Part shown: positions 24,878-33,132 of the stretch, one piece after another
Layout of the letters: the number at the start of each line of letters is the position of its first letter
Numbering within the stretch: the stretch's first letter is position 1
DNA from: Gemmatimonadota bacterium
Lineage (GTDB): Bacteria > Gemmatimonadota > Gemmatimonadetes > Palauibacterales > Palauibacteraceae
Direction of reading: 5' to 3'
Assembly (NCBI GenBank): GCA_020351855.1
Contig: CP070670.1
Location: forward strand, 244,375 to 277,506
Length of the DNA stretch: 33,132 nt
The notes under the pieces: model-generated
Databases searched by the model: none
What the model was told of the DNA's origin: nothing
The model's input: the letters and a program-made list of their open reading frames with translations, nothing else
Made by a program: the position numbers and the translations under genes

Positions 24878-26735
24878 TGCGTCGCCCCTCGTCGAGGTCA
24901 GTAGGTTCGGAACGATCGAGCCACGGGAGAACGAGCGCCAGTCGCCTCTTCTCGGACTGGGGAAGTCCGGCTCGGATCTCGAGCTGTTCGCGCAGCAGTT
25001 CACGCTTCTGGGCCTCGTCCGCCATCTTCATCTCGCGCCGTATCTCGCGCAGCCTCTCCTCCGCCGGACGGTAAATGAGCCGTTCCACCGAAGCCCCGTA
25101 GATCTCCTCGGGGTGGGTGAGCTCGGTCGTATCGCCGAGCAGCCCCTCCACCAGGGAACGGAGGCTGCTCGGAATGGACTCGAGCAGCGCGCCCGCATCG
25201 AACCGCCCGCCGGTTCGGTATCCCTCCGCCAGGGCATCAAACAGCGCCCGGTACGCCGGCTCCTGAAAGTGCTCCGTCCGGACTCCATCATCCAGAGCCC
25301 GGCCAATCCAGGCGCGTTCCGAGAGACCCTCCGTCAAGAGGGCGTCCCGCACGAGGAGGAGAAGCAGGCTGCGCTCCGCGGCCGTCCGGCCGTCGGCATG
25401 CCGGTCGGCCGATGCGCCCTTGGAGGGCGCGCGACGCCCGGCCTGGACGGTGCGCGGCTTGCCCCGCGCGACCTCGTGCACGATCGTCTCGCGGCGGACG
25501 CCCGTCGTTTCGCTCACCCGACCGATGTAGATGTCGCGGAGAGCGGGATCCTGTACGGCCCGCAGGGTGCTCAGCAGATGATCCAAGGCCCGCCGGCGCC
25601 CCTCAGCCGATTCGAAGTAGCCACGCTTGCCGAGGATGCGGAGCTTCAGCTCGAGGGCATCGAGGGCATCGTCGAGCAGCGCCCGAAACGCTGCCGGTCC
25701 AGCGGTCCGTACCAGAGAGTCCGGATCCTCTCCGCCCGGCAGGGTGACGATCAGCGGGTGAACGCCCGCGCCCAGCAGCGTGTCCGCAGCCCGGAAGCTC
25801 GCTCGGCGACCCGGCGCGTCGGAATCGTACACCAGGTAGGCCCGGGGCGCGTATCGGCGCAGGAGCTCGGCCTGGGGAGCCGCGAGCGCGGTCCCGAGCG
25901 GGGCCACCGCGTTGGCGAAGCCGTGGCGATGAAGCGTGACCGCATCCATGAAGCCCTCGACCACGAGAGCCGCCTCGTTCCTCCGCATGTTGTGCCGCGC
26001 CGCGTTGAGGAGATACAGGAACCGGCCCTTCTCGAAGATCGGCGAGTCCGGGGAGTTGATGTACTTCGGGGCGTCGCCCTCATCCTCTCCCAACCGCCGA
26101 CCACCGAAGCCGACCGGACGCTCCCGGAGATCCCGAATCGAGAACACCAGACGGTTGCGGAATCGGTCGTAGGGCTCGGCGGCACGCTCGCTCGTCGCCA
26201 GCAGTCCCACCTCGAGCAGCGCGTCCTCATCGAATCCGCGCGCGAGCGCCGCATCACGCAGCTCCCGCCAGGCCGCGGGTGCGAAGCCGATCGCGAACCG
26301 GTCGGCTGCCTCCTCGTCCATGCCGCGCCCGGCGAGGTACTCCCGTGCGGTCCTGCCCTCGGCGGCCCGCCGCCGTTCGAGAAACCACTCCTCGGCGAAC
26401 GCATTGACCTCGCGCAGTCGCGCGAAGGGATCGGGGCCGCGATCGCGTTCGTCGGGAATCTCGATGCCCACGCGCCCGGCCACATATCGGACGGCCTCCG
26501 GGAACTCTAGACCGAGGCGCCGCATGACGAAGGAGAAGACGTCCCCTCCCTCGCCACACACGAAGCACTTGTAGATGCCGCGCTCCGCGTCGATCGAGAA
26601 GTTGAGCCCCTCGCCGCCGTGCAGCGGGCATGGACCGCGGTAGCTCTTTCCGACGCGCTTGAGCGGCATGTGCTCGCCGCAGATCTCCACGAGATCGGCG
26701 CGAGCCCGCACCTCCTCGACCAGCGTGTCGCTCAC
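24870..26735 (-). CDS. dnaG: DNA primase DnaG
   Basis: DnaG makes RNA primers for replication at the fork with DnaB helicase. The 621 residues show a CHC2-type zinc-binding domain (Cys36, His39, Cys57, Cys60), an RNA-polymerase core with ARGFDEDALLEVGL, GGRRLGEDEGDAPKYINSP, and Toprim motifs VVEGFMDAV and VYDSDAPG, and a helical C-terminal DnaB-binding region after about 430. The stretch after the zinc-site His reads GGEGLNFSI in place of the more usual EKTPSF. GTG 26735 is favoured; a TTG one codon earlier is also possible. It follows mutS2 by 25 bases. Confidence 0.97.
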   Translation of the reverse strand: MSDTLVEEVRARADLVEICGEHMPLKRVGKSYRGPCPLHGGEGLNFSIDAERGIYKCFVCGEGGDVFSFVMRRLGLEFPEAVRYVAGRVGIEIPDERDRGPDPFARLREVNAFAEEWFLERRRAAEGRTAREYLAGRGMDEEAADRFAIGFAPAAWRELRDAALARGFDEDALLEVGLLATSERAAEPYDRFRNRLVFSIRDLRERPVGFGGRRLGEDEGDAPKYINSPDSPIFEKGRFLYLLNAARHNMRRNEAALVVEGFMDAVTLHRHGFANAVAPLGTALAAPQAELLRRYAPRAYLVYDSDAPGRRASFRAADTLLGAGVHPLIVTLPGGEDPDSLVRTAGPAAFRALLDDALDALELKLRILGKRGYFESAEGRRRALDHLLSTLRAVQDPALRDIYIGRVSETTGVRRETIVHEVARGKPRTVQAGRRAPSKGASADRHADGRTAAERSLLLLLVRDALLTEGLSERAWIGRALDDGVRTEHFQEPAYRALFDALAEGYRTGGRFDAGALLESIPSSLRSLVEGLLGDTTELTHPEEIYGASVERLIYRPAEERLREIRREMKMADEAQKRELLREQLEIRAGLPQSEKRRLALVLPWLDRSEPTDLDEGRRNG

Positions 26736-26760
26736 CAAGGTGCCAGCGTGCCCCGGACGC

Positions 26761-29274
26761 TCACTCGCGCTCCGACAGATCTACGATCGTCACGCCGCTC
26801 CCGCCTTCTCCCTGTGTCCCGAGTCGATAGCCGCGAACCCGCGCGTCCTTGGCCAGCAGCGCCTGAACGCACTCGCGCAGCGCGCCTGTTCCCTTTCCGT
26901 GTATGATCCGGAGGGAGGGAAGATCGGCATGGATGGCGGCGTCGAGGACCGGCAGCAAGGCGGCCTCGAGTTCGTCGGCGCGCAGCCCCCGGAGATCGAC
27001 TTCGCTCGCGGCCTCCAGCACCGGGACCCACATCGATCCGCTGCGCCGCCCCTCCCCTGCGGTCTCCTCAGTCTCCCCACCGGCCCGCAGATCGCCCGGA
27101 GCGAGGGTGATGCGAACGCCCCGAAGCTCGACAACCGCCCGGTCCTTCTCCAGCTCGAGCAGGCGGCCGACCCCGCCGAGCGACGGTAGGCGCACACGAT
27201 CGCCGACCTCCAGCGCAGGCGGCGGCATGGCAGACGTACCCAGGTCCTCGGTCTGGCTCACCTCGGATGCCTTCTGCCGCAGGGCGTCCAGGGTCCGCTC
27301 CACGGCGCGACGCGCCTCCGTGCGGGCGCTCCTCGACTCCTCGAAGACGCGCTGCCGCTCCTGGCGCGAGGCGGAGGAAAGGGTGGCCATGGCGTCTGTC
27401 ATTCGCGTGCTGAGCCGTGCGATCGCCCCCTCGACCTCCTTTCTCGCGTCCAGCAGATACTTCTCCGCCCGACGGCGTCCCTCCCGCTCCAGTTCGCGTT
27501 CGCGCCCGTCCAACTCGGCCTCCCGCCGCTCCGCCGCGGCGTAACGCTCCGTGAGCCGTTGGCGCTCGACGACCAGATCCCGACGCTCCGCCTCCAGCGC
27601 ACCCTGCTGACGCTCCGCTTCCAGCCCGCGCTTTTCCAGCTCGGCCAGCACGGTTTCCAGGGCCCTCGCCTCACGGCTGAGGCGCGACCGGGCCGCCTCG
27701 AGCACGTCGGCGGCGATCCCCAGCCTCTCGCAGATCTCGAGGGCATAGCTTCGTCCGGGCCGATCGCGCAACAGGCGATAGGTCGGGCGTAGCGTGTTCG
27801 GGTCGAACTGCAGCGACGCGTTGACGATTCGCGCATCTTCGCCGGCCAGCAGCTTCAGGTCGCCAAGGTGCGTGCTGACCGCCGTGAGCGCCGCCTGACC
27901 CGCGAGGCGCAGAAGCGCCGCCGAGGCGAGCGCCGCGCCCTCCTCCGGATCCGTGCTGCTGCCGATCTCGTCGATCAGGACGAGCGAGCGCCCATCGCTC
28001 CGATCGAGGATCTCCCGCAGATAGCCGATCTGTGCACTGAACGTCGACAGCGAGGCTTCGATCGACTGTTCGTCACCCATGATCGCGAAGAAGCTGCTGA
28101 ACACGGGAAGCGACGTGCCCTCGCCGACGGGAGGGACGATCCCGCTCTGCGCCATGGCGGAGATGAGGCCTAGGGCCTTGAGCAGGACGGTCTTCCCTCC
28201 CGCGTTCGGCCCACTCACGAGCAGCACCGACTCGTCGGACGCGATCTCGAGATCGAACGGAACAGCCCTTTCGTCGACGGCGCGCAGTATCGGGTGATAG
28301 GCCCGACGGACCACGTACGGGCCGCGTGCGGACGGCGGACCGATCGCCGGCCTCGCCCCGCCGTGCTCCAGCGCGAACCGGGCCCTTGCGAACAGCGCAT
28401 CCAGCTCGGCCAGCGCCTCGAGGCTGCGGCTCAGCGCGGCGGAGAGCGGTCGAAGCAGCTCCGTTAGCTCGGCAAGCACCCGCTGCACCTCGCGCCGCTC
28501 CGCCAGCTCGAGCTCCCGGATCCGGTTCATCGGCTCGATCGCCAGCGGTGGCTCGACGAACAGCGTCTGGGAGCTCGCCGACTCGTCGTGCACGATCCCG
28601 CCGACCCGCGAGCGCCCCTCCCGACGGATCGGTACGCAGTAGCGACCGCTCCGCAGGGTGACCGACGCATCCGGGACCCGAAACCGATCGGGTAGCTGGG
28701 CGGCGAACCGTCCGAGCCGCTCGACGAGTGAGCTGCGCTCGGATCGCATCTGCCTGCGAAGCCTCCCGAGAGCGGGTGAGGCGGCGTCGGCGATCTCGCC
28801 CGTGGCGTCGATCGAGCGCTCGAGGCGCTCCTCCTCCCGCTCCCGCACGATCAGCCCCTCCGCCAACGCTCCCACCCTGCGGAAGTCATCCGATCGGCGG
28901 CGAATCTCCTGGCGGGCCCTGCGGGAGGAACTCAGGAGGATCGCCATGTCCCGCAGCGCAGTCTCCTCCAGGATCGACCCCTCGATCGTGAGACGCCGGA
29001 GGGCCGGGCGCAGATCGGGGATGGGTGGCGGGGCCCAGGCGGAGGTCCGCAGCAGGAAGGTGATCATGTCGTCGGTCGTCGAGAGCGCCTCGTCGACGGC
29101 CTCCCGGTGCGTGAGCGGCCGCAGGGCCGCAACGCGCTCGGCGCCCAGCCCACTCGTCGCACACTCGGATACGAGCTCGAGCACGCGCGGGAACTCGATG
29201 AGCCGGAGGGCGTGCGCGCTGCCGCTTTCGCTGGCGGCCTCCGTGCCGGTCGGCGAAGCCGATCGCCCGGTCAT
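26761..29274 (-). CDS. mutS2: MutS2 endonuclease / ribosome-associated ATPase
   Basis: MutS2 is a MutS-like ATPase with a C-terminal Smr nuclease domain, linked to suppression of homologous recombination and, in Bacillus, to rescue of collided ribosomes. The 837 residues carry a MutS core and lever (about 1-330), Walker A GPNAGGKT (355-362), Walker B LIDE (433-436) with SSTDPEEGAALA, a KOW-like VGDRVRLPSLGGVG segment after a long coiled coil, and the Smr domain with VDLRG (about 758-762) and HGKG (792-795). The N-terminal DNA-mismatch domains of MutS are absent, as expected. ATG 29274 lies just past the HIT-gene stop. Confidence 0.95.
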   Translation of the reverse strand: MTGRSASPTGTEAASESGSAHALRLIEFPRVLELVSECATSGLGAERVAALRPLTHREAVDEALSTTDDMITFLLRTSAWAPPPIPDLRPALRRLTIEGSILEETALRDMAILLSSSRRARQEIRRRSDDFRRVGALAEGLIVREREEERLERSIDATGEIADAASPALGRLRRQMRSERSSLVERLGRFAAQLPDRFRVPDASVTLRSGRYCVPIRREGRSRVGGIVHDESASSQTLFVEPPLAIEPMNRIRELELAERREVQRVLAELTELLRPLSAALSRSLEALAELDALFARARFALEHGGARPAIGPPSARGPYVVRRAYHPILRAVDERAVPFDLEIASDESVLLVSGPNAGGKTVLLKALGLISAMAQSGIVPPVGEGTSLPVFSSFFAIMGDEQSIEASLSTFSAQIGYLREILDRSDGRSLVLIDEIGSSTDPEEGAALASAALLRLAGQAALTAVSTHLGDLKLLAGEDARIVNASLQFDPNTLRPTYRLLRDRPGRSYALEICERLGIAADVLEAARSRLSREARALETVLAELEKRGLEAERQQGALEAERRDLVVERQRLTERYAAAERREAELDGRERELEREGRRRAEKYLLDARKEVEGAIARLSTRMTDAMATLSSASRQERQRVFEESRSARTEARRAVERTLDALRQKASEVSQTEDLGTSAMPPPALEVGDRVRLPSLGGVGRLLELEKDRAVVELRGVRITLAPGDLRAGGETEETAGEGRRSGSMWVPVLEAASEVDLRGLRADELEAALLPVLDAAIHADLPSLRIIHGKGTGALRECVQALLAKDARVRGYRLGTQGEGGSGVTIVDLSERE

Positions 29275-29275
29275 C

Positions 29276-29614
29276 TCAGCCCGGGGGCCATCCCAGCCCG
29301 CGTCCACCCAGCACGTGCAGGTGCAGGTGGGGGATCGTCTGTCCACCATCGGCACCGGTATTCACAACGACCCTGTAGCCGCCGTCGAGGCCCTCCCGCC
29401 GTGCCACCGCCGCGGCGGCCGCAAGCAGCTCCCCCGCGAGATCAGGGTTCGACGGGGCAAGGGTCGCCAGGCTCTCCACGTGCTCGCGCGGCACGACAAG
29501 CACGTGCGTCGGAGCCTGCGGACGCGCATCGCGGAACGCGATCCAACGGTCGCCCTCGCCGACCCGCTCGGCCGGCAGCTCGCCGCGGACGATTTGACAG
29601 AATACGCAGCTCAC
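29276..29614 (-). CDS. HIT-family (histidine triad) protein, HinT-like
   Basis: HIT proteins hydrolyse nucleoside phosphoramidates or related adenylates. The 112 residues show an N-terminal CVFCQIVRGELP, THVLVVPREHV, NTGADGGQTIPH and the histidine triad HLHLHVLGG. The length and motifs fit the HinT branch; the exact substrate cannot be inferred. It starts with GTG, whose last bases overlap the rsmE stop (GTGA), and ends two bases before mutS2. Confidence 0.95.
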   Translation of the reverse strand: MSCVFCQIVRGELPAERVGEGDRWIAFRDARPQAPTHVLVVPREHVESLATLAPSNPDLAGELLAAAAAVARREGLDGGYRVVVNTGADGGQTIPHLHLHVLGGRGLGWPPG

Positions 29615-30417
29615 AGCGCTCCCTTCCGCCTCTCCTCGTCGGGCATACCGGCAGCGCGGCTCGCCTGTTCATGGAGGCTGGCGCCCGCGGCCGCGACGAG
29701 GGCGGCGGTCTCGAACCGCAGGATCCGCCCCCCGAGCGAGGCGGGGCGGAAGCCCGCGGACCGGCAGGCGGAGACCTCGCAGGGCGTCATCCCGCCCTCG
29801 GGGCCGAGCAGCAGCCGGACGCGGCCGGTCTTTCCACCCGACTCCCCCAGCACATCCAGCAGCGGATCGCCGCTCGGATCCATGAACGCGCGGAGCGCTT
29901 CCGTTGCGTCCGGCGGCCGCGAGAGATAGGCCCCCAGAGCGAGGGGACGCTCCATCTCCGGCATGCGCGCCCCGCCACACTGCGTCAGGGCCGCCAGAGC
30001 GCGACGCCGGGCCTTCTCCCAGAAGGCCGGCGACCGCGCAGCATCCGCGACCGACCGTGACCGTTCGAACTCCACGGGTTGAAGGACCGCCACGCCTAGT
30101 TCGACGGCCTTCTCGACCAGCCAGAGCGTTCGCGACTTCGCTGCGACACCGAAGGCGAGCTCGACGGCTGAGCCGTTCGGAACCGGCAACCTCTCGAGGA
30201 GCGCGCAGCGCGCCTGCCCGACCTCGAGGGAATCGAGACGAGCCCGCCAAAGTTCGCCCGCCCCGTTCGTGAGCTGGAGCTCGTCGCCCGGCCGTACCCG
30301 TGCGACGCGCAGGTGGCGGGCGGCGGTCTGGTCGAGGAGCACCAGGCCCTCGGGAACCGGCGCCCGGAGGCCCGGAGCGTAAAGCGTCGGACGCGAGATC
30401 AGGAACGATCCATCCAT
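29611..30417 (-). CDS. rsmE: 16S rRNA m3U1498 methyltransferase RsmE
   Basis: RsmE methylates N3 of U1498 in helix 44 of 16S rRNA. The 268 residues have an N-terminal PUA-like domain (about 20-75, HLRVARVRPGDELQLTNG) and a SPOUT-type methyltransferase domain with EKAVELGV, LLLGPEGGMTPCEV and the knot motif LGGRILRFETA. Length is normal. It begins with ATG 12 bases after prmA and its stop overlaps the HIT gene start. Confidence 0.96.
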   Translation of the reverse strand: MDGSFLISRPTLYAPGLRAPVPEGLVLLDQTAARHLRVARVRPGDELQLTNGAGELWRARLDSLEVGQARCALLERLPVPNGSAVELAFGVAAKSRTLWLVEKAVELGVAVLQPVEFERSRSVADAARSPAFWEKARRRALAALTQCGGARMPEMERPLALGAYLSRPPDATEALRAFMDPSGDPLLDVLGESGGKTGRVRLLLGPEGGMTPCEVSACRSAGFRPASLGGRILRFETAALVAAAGASLHEQASRAAGMPDEERRKGAL

Positions 30418-30429
30418 GGCACTGCCAAG

Positions 30430-31350
30430 CTAGACCGGGGCCGCAGCAAGCGTAAAGGCGCCCGCCCACCAACCTTCGTCCAGCGTCTGGCGGGCCATCC
30501 CCAGACCGGCTGCGTGGCACCCTCGCATGAGCTCGTCGGCTTCCTCCGCCAGTATGCCGGCCACGATGAGCTCCCCACCCGACGAGAGGAGCGGGGCGAA
30601 CTCCGGAAGCAGCGGCTGGATGAACCCCCGCTCCACGTTCACGAGGATCCGGTCGAAGAGGCTCCCTCTCAGCAGGCGAAGCACTGTCGGCTCCACGCTC
30701 AGATGCACGACGCGCACCCGCGACTGCACTCCGTTTCGGACCACGTTCCGCTCGGTCGTCCGCACCGCGTCCGCATCCGCTTCGAGGGCCAGCACGCGCG
30801 CGCCGAGCTTCGCCGCGACAATCGAGAGGATGCCGCTTCCGGCACCGACGTCCAGCGCACGCCTCCCGCCGCCGGCCTGTTCGAGCAGTCGGATCGCCGT
30901 CCGGGTGCTCCCATGCTCTCCGGTCCCGAACGCCATCTCCGGGTCGAGCCGGATGACGAGGTCACCCGCTCGGCTTCCCGAAGCGGCCCACGACGGAGAC
31001 ACGACGATGCGGTCGCCGACTCGACGCGGGCCCAGACCCCGCCTCCAGCCACGGAGCCAGTCCTCGTCGGGTGCGATATGCCAGGACAGGCGAAGTGAGG
31101 GACCGAACCGGGCTTCGAGTGCTTCTCGGACCGCCTCCGCGGTCGCAAGGGGCGCCCCGCCAAGCCGGATCCAGGTGACGAGCCCGCCGTCGCTCCTCTC
31201 CTCGACCGCGGTGCCGCCCACGTCGAGAAGGACGGCCGCGACGCTCGAAGCCGGTTCACCGGCGACCGACGCGTCGACGACCAGCCAGCCGCGAGTGGCC
31301 TTCTCACCCCCTCCACCGGGACCGTCTTTATTCATCGATTCGTCGGGCAT
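30430..31350 (-). CDS. prmA: Ribosomal protein L11 methyltransferase PrmA
   Basis: PrmA trimethylates ribosomal protein L11. The 306 residues have an N-terminal substrate-binding domain (about 20-105, with EDWLRGWRRGL), the family motif DPEMAFGTGEHGSTR, SAM site DVGAGSGILSIVAAKLGA, acidic ALEADADAV, and VNVERGFIQPLL, which stands where the usual NI motif is found. It heads the long leftward run and faces a rightward gene only 37 bases away. Met6 is an alternative start; neither start has a clear Shine-Dalgarno. The gap to the divergent gene is too short to hold two separate promoters, so at least one lies within coding sequence. Confidence 0.95.
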   Translation of the reverse strand: MPDESMNKDGPGGGGEKATRGWLVVDASVAGEPASSVAAVLLDVGGTAVEERSDGGLVTWIRLGGAPLATAEAVREALEARFGPSLRLSWHIAPDEDWLRGWRRGLGPRRVGDRIVVSPSWAASGSRAGDLVIRLDPEMAFGTGEHGSTRTAIRLLEQAGGGRRALDVGAGSGILSIVAAKLGARVLALEADADAVRTTERNVVRNGVQSRVRVVHLSVEPTVLRLLRGSLFDRILVNVERGFIQPLLPEFAPLLSSGGELIVAGILAEEADELMRGCHAAGLGMARQTLDEGWWAGAFTLAAAPV

Positions 31351-31355
31351 AGCTT
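31327..31355 (+). promoter_or_regulatory. Weak candidate promoter for the rightward pair
   Basis: TTTATT (31327-31332), 17 bases and TAGCTT (31350-31355) form a weak sigma-70-like promoter overlapping the 5' end of prmA. The TTTATT box lacks the G expected at -35, so the call is tentative. Nothing better is seen upstream of 31388. Confidence 0.28.
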
Positions 31356-31387
31356 ACGGCGACTCACGACCGGGCCATGGTGAACGA

Positions 31388-31852
31388 GTGACCGAACAGC
31401 GACAGGACGCCCCGCGGCTGAGGTTCGTCTCGGCCGAAGCCACGAAGACACCGGGATCCCGCATCGATGTCCGCGTCACGCTCGGCCTTCGGCTGGCCGG
31501 TGCGCGGAGGGACACGGCGGAGCGCACGTTCACCGGGCAGGCGAGTGGCGTCGGGGACGCCATCCTGGAGCCCCGCCTGGCGGTCGAGGCGACCCTCGCG
31601 GCTATCGCCGAGGCGACGGACCGTCCCGAGCCGTTTCGGCTCATCGGCATCAAGGTCGTCGCGGCCTTCGATACGCGAGTGGTGCTGGTGTGCATACGAA
31701 GCCGTCAGGGCTCTCCGCGCCCGCTCGTCGGCGCCGTCCCCTCTCAAGGCGACATCGCCCGAACGGCAGCCATGGCCACCCTGGACGCCACCAATCGCCT
31801 GGTCGTCCAGATGCTCCGGTCCTCCGAAGCGGAAAGGGCCGGGAACCGCTGA
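31388..31852 (+). CDS. Conserved-looking hypothetical protein upstream of transketolase
   Basis: A 154-residue protein I cannot assign to a named family. It begins MTEQRQDAPRLRF, has a beta-rich N-terminal part (SRIDVRVTLGL, RTFTGQASG), a central helix (AVEATLAAIAEATD), then a strand pair FRLIGIKVVAAFDTRVVLVCI and a final PLVGAV...DIARTAAMATLDATNR helix. This strand-helix repetition suggests a small alpha/beta domain, somewhat like the regulatory dimer domain of 2-isopropylmalate synthase, which is only a weak comparison. The GTG start lies at the stop of a tiny frame, ATG-GTG-AAC-GAG-TGA (31378-31392). Its stop is in the first unit of a 20-bp tandem repeat, 57 bases before transketolase. Confidence 0.7.
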   Translation: MTEQRQDAPRLRFVSAEATKTPGSRIDVRVTLGLRLAGARRDTAERTFTGQASGVGDAILEPRLAVEATLAAIAEATDRPEPFRLIGIKVVAAFDTRVVLVCIRSRQGSPRPLVGAVPSQGDIARTAAMATLDATNRLVVQMLRSSEAERAGNR

Positions 31853-31913
31853 GCGTTGGAGGGAACCGCTGAGCGTTGGAGGGAACCACTGAGCCTGGGG
31901 GAGAACCATTGAG
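31841..31913 (+). repeat. 20-bp tandem repeat that duplicates the transketolase ribosome-binding site
   Basis: GGGAACCGCTGAGCGTTGGA occurs at 31841-31860 and again unchanged at 31861-31880, then as a diverged copy at 31881-31900, and a partial fourth at 31901-31913. Each junction creates GGAG or GGGGGAG followed by AACC and CTGAG or TTGAG. The first unit supplies the upstream gene's TGA stop; the last supplies GGGGGAG and the TTG start of transketolase, with CTG at that place in units 1-3. Confidence 0.92.
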
Positions 31914-33132
31914 TCAGCGAGACAAGGCACGGAAGCCGTCGGCATCGGCCACCGCGGTCCTCGAGAACACGGGAGGCAACGCCGAGCCGCGCGACGTGCC
32001 GATCGATGAACTCTCGATCAACACGATTCGCACCCTCGCGATGGACGCGGTACAGAGGGCGAACTCCGGTCATCCCGGAACGCCAATGGCGCTGGCGCCC
32101 GTCACGTATGCGCTGTGGACCCGTCACATGCGCTACAACCCGCATGACCCCCAGTGGTTCGACCGGGACCGGTTCGTCCTGTCGGCCGGACACGCCTCGA
32201 TGCTCCTGTACGCCACTCTGCATCTGTGTGGCTTCGACTTGTCGCTCGGGGACCTGAAGGACTTCAGGCAGTGGGCGAGCCGGACACCGGGACACCCCGA
32301 GGCGTTCCATGCGCCGGGCGTCGAGACCACGACCGGACCGCTGGGCCAGGGCTTGATCACATCGGTGGGGATGGCACTGGCGGAAGCGCATCTGGCGGCC
32401 GTGTTCAACCGGGAGGGCCATGATCTCGTCCATCACCACACGTATGTCATCGGCTCCGACGGCGACCTCATGGAGGGAGCCTCCCACGAAGCCGCCTCGC
32501 TGGCAGGCCACCTCCGCCTCGGCAGGCTCATCTGGATCTACGACGACAACCGGATCACGATCGAGGGCAGCACGGATCTCGCGCTGTCGGACGATGTGGA
32601 GCGACGGTTCGAGGGCTACGGCTGGCACGTCCAGAACCTGGGGGATCGGGCGAACGACCTGGAGGTGCTCGACGGGGCGATCCAGACGGCGCAGCAGGAG
32701 GTCGCGCGTCCTTCCCTCGTCATCATCCGCTCCCACATCGCCTACGGCTCTCCCAACCTGCAGGATACGGCGGAAGCGCACGGGGCACCGTTGGGTGAGG
32801 AGGAGATCCGTCTCACGAAGCGCGCCTACGGCTGGCCGGAAGATGCGACCTTCCTGGTACCGGATCGGGTCTCGGAGCACATGGGTCGCGCCCTCGTGCG
32901 GGGGCATGAGCTCCAGCGGGAGTGGGAAGGCCGACTGGCCGCGTACCGAGCGGCCTATCCGCAGGAGGCAGCAGCCTTCGAGCAGGCGATCGCGGGAATC
33001 CCACCGGACGGCTGGGACGCCGGGATTCCCGAGTTCGCGCCGGGGGACGGGCCGCTCGCGACGCGCGTCGCCTCGGGCAGGGTCCTGAACGGCTTCGCCG
33101 ACCGCGTTCCGTGGCTGATCGGCGGCAGCGCC
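31909..33132 (+). CDS. tkt: Transketolase, N-terminal 408 codons (runs off the right edge)
   Basis: Transketolase moves two-carbon units between sugar phosphates in the pentose phosphate pathway using thiamine diphosphate. The visible part (about 60% of a usual 650-690 residues) contains the TPP-binding domain: [50 protein letters not shown], and the TPP/metal motif [21 protein letters not shown] with the Asn in [10 protein letters not shown], then IAYGSPN and AHGAPLG. The start is TTG at 31909 with GGGGGAG five bases upstream; the first internal ATG (32041) would remove conserved residues. An N-terminal extension of about 30 variable residues precedes the conserved core. ThiL in the same window makes its cofactor. 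Confidence 0.95.
   Translation, partial: MSQRDKARKPSASATAVLENTGGNAEPRDVPIDELSINTIRTLAMDAVQRANSGHPGTPMALAPVTYALWTRHMRYNPHDPQWFDRDRFVLSAGHASMLLYATLHLCGFDLSLGDLKDFRQWASRTPGHPEAFHAPGVETTTGPLGQGLITSVGMALAEAHLAAVFNREGHDLVHHHTYVIGSDGDLMEGASHEAASLAGHLRLGRLIWIYDDNRITIEGSTDLALSDDVERRFEGYGWHVQNLGDRANDLEVLDGAIQTAQQEVARPSLVIIRSHIAYGSPNLQDTAEAHGAPLGEEEIRLTKRAYGWPEDATFLVPDRVSEHMGRALVRGHELQREWEGRLAAYRAAYPQEAAAFEQAIAGIPPDGWDAGIPEFAPGDGPLATRVASGRVLNGFADRVPWLIGGSA

Noticed and set aside
24387-26510. A 707-codon rightward open frame opposite dnaG and the zinc-ribbon gene
   Set aside because: It has low-complexity, Arg- and Ser-rich composition with no domain, and lies antisense to well-recognised genes. Long antisense frames are common in GC-rich DNA.

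Overview
The window is a GC-rich, tightly packed bacterial chromosome segment made almost entirely of core genes. There are no transposases, integrases, phage genes, CRISPR arrays or rRNA genes. Frequent GTG and TTG starts, many 1- to 8-base gene overlaps, and the mix of a Rex regulator, a Minf_1886-family protein, a leucine-type amino acid dehydrogenase and an acyl-CoA/hydroxyacyl-CoA/thiolase set suggest an aerobic or facultative heterotroph of the Gemmatimonadota or a neighbouring phylum. That placement is an inference from gene content, not from a marker search.

Layout. Left edge (1-2.0 kb): the start of an unidentified leftward gene behind a near-consensus promoter, then thiI and two tandem tRNAs with CAU anticodon (elongator-type and initiator), each followed by a hairpin terminator. 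2.0-3.7 kb: ftsB/divIC-like gene and eno. 3.8-4.7 kb: one rightward SPFH/band-7 membrane protein. 4.7-8.8 kb: plsC, thiL, the bifunctional NAD(P)HX repair gene nnr, a small zinc-ribbon gene and a Minf_1886-family gene. 9.0-19.4 kb: a long leftward run led by rex: rex, a DnaQ-like exonuclease, an MBL-fold hydrolase, thiolase, bioY, a CPBP protease, 3-hydroxyacyl-CoA dehydrogenase, acyl-CoA dehydrogenase, Leu/Val/Phe dehydrogenase, glyA and yigZ. A near-ideal Rex operator sits just downstream of a plausible promoter in the rsmA-rex gap. 19.5-31.4 kb: prmA, rsmE, a HIT protein, mutS2, dnaG, a coiled-coil zinc-ribbon gene, recJ, rsmD, coaD, pta and rsmA, mostly overlapping. Right edge (31.4-33.1 kb): divergent rightward transcription of a conserved hypothetical gene and a transketolase that runs off the window.

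Function. The right-hand leftward cluster combines ribosome modification (PrmA, RsmE, RsmD, RsmA) with DNA replication and repair (MutS2, DnaG, RecJ). The Rex-led run links NADH sensing to acyl-CoA metabolism: LeuDH could feed branched-chain 2-oxo acids, and ACD, Hbd and thiolase carry three of the four beta-oxidation-type steps. No enoyl-CoA hydratase is present here. Pta, just upstream of rsmA and rex, interconverts acetyl-CoA and acetyl phosphate.

I did not find a clearly new multi-gene system. The most noteworthy signals are the Rex operator and promoter, a 20-bp tandem repeat that duplicates the transketolase ribosome-binding site, a perfect palindrome over the bioY start, an initiator tRNA with a U-U 1-72 mismatch, and an uncharacterised zinc-ribbon/Minf_1886 gene pair.
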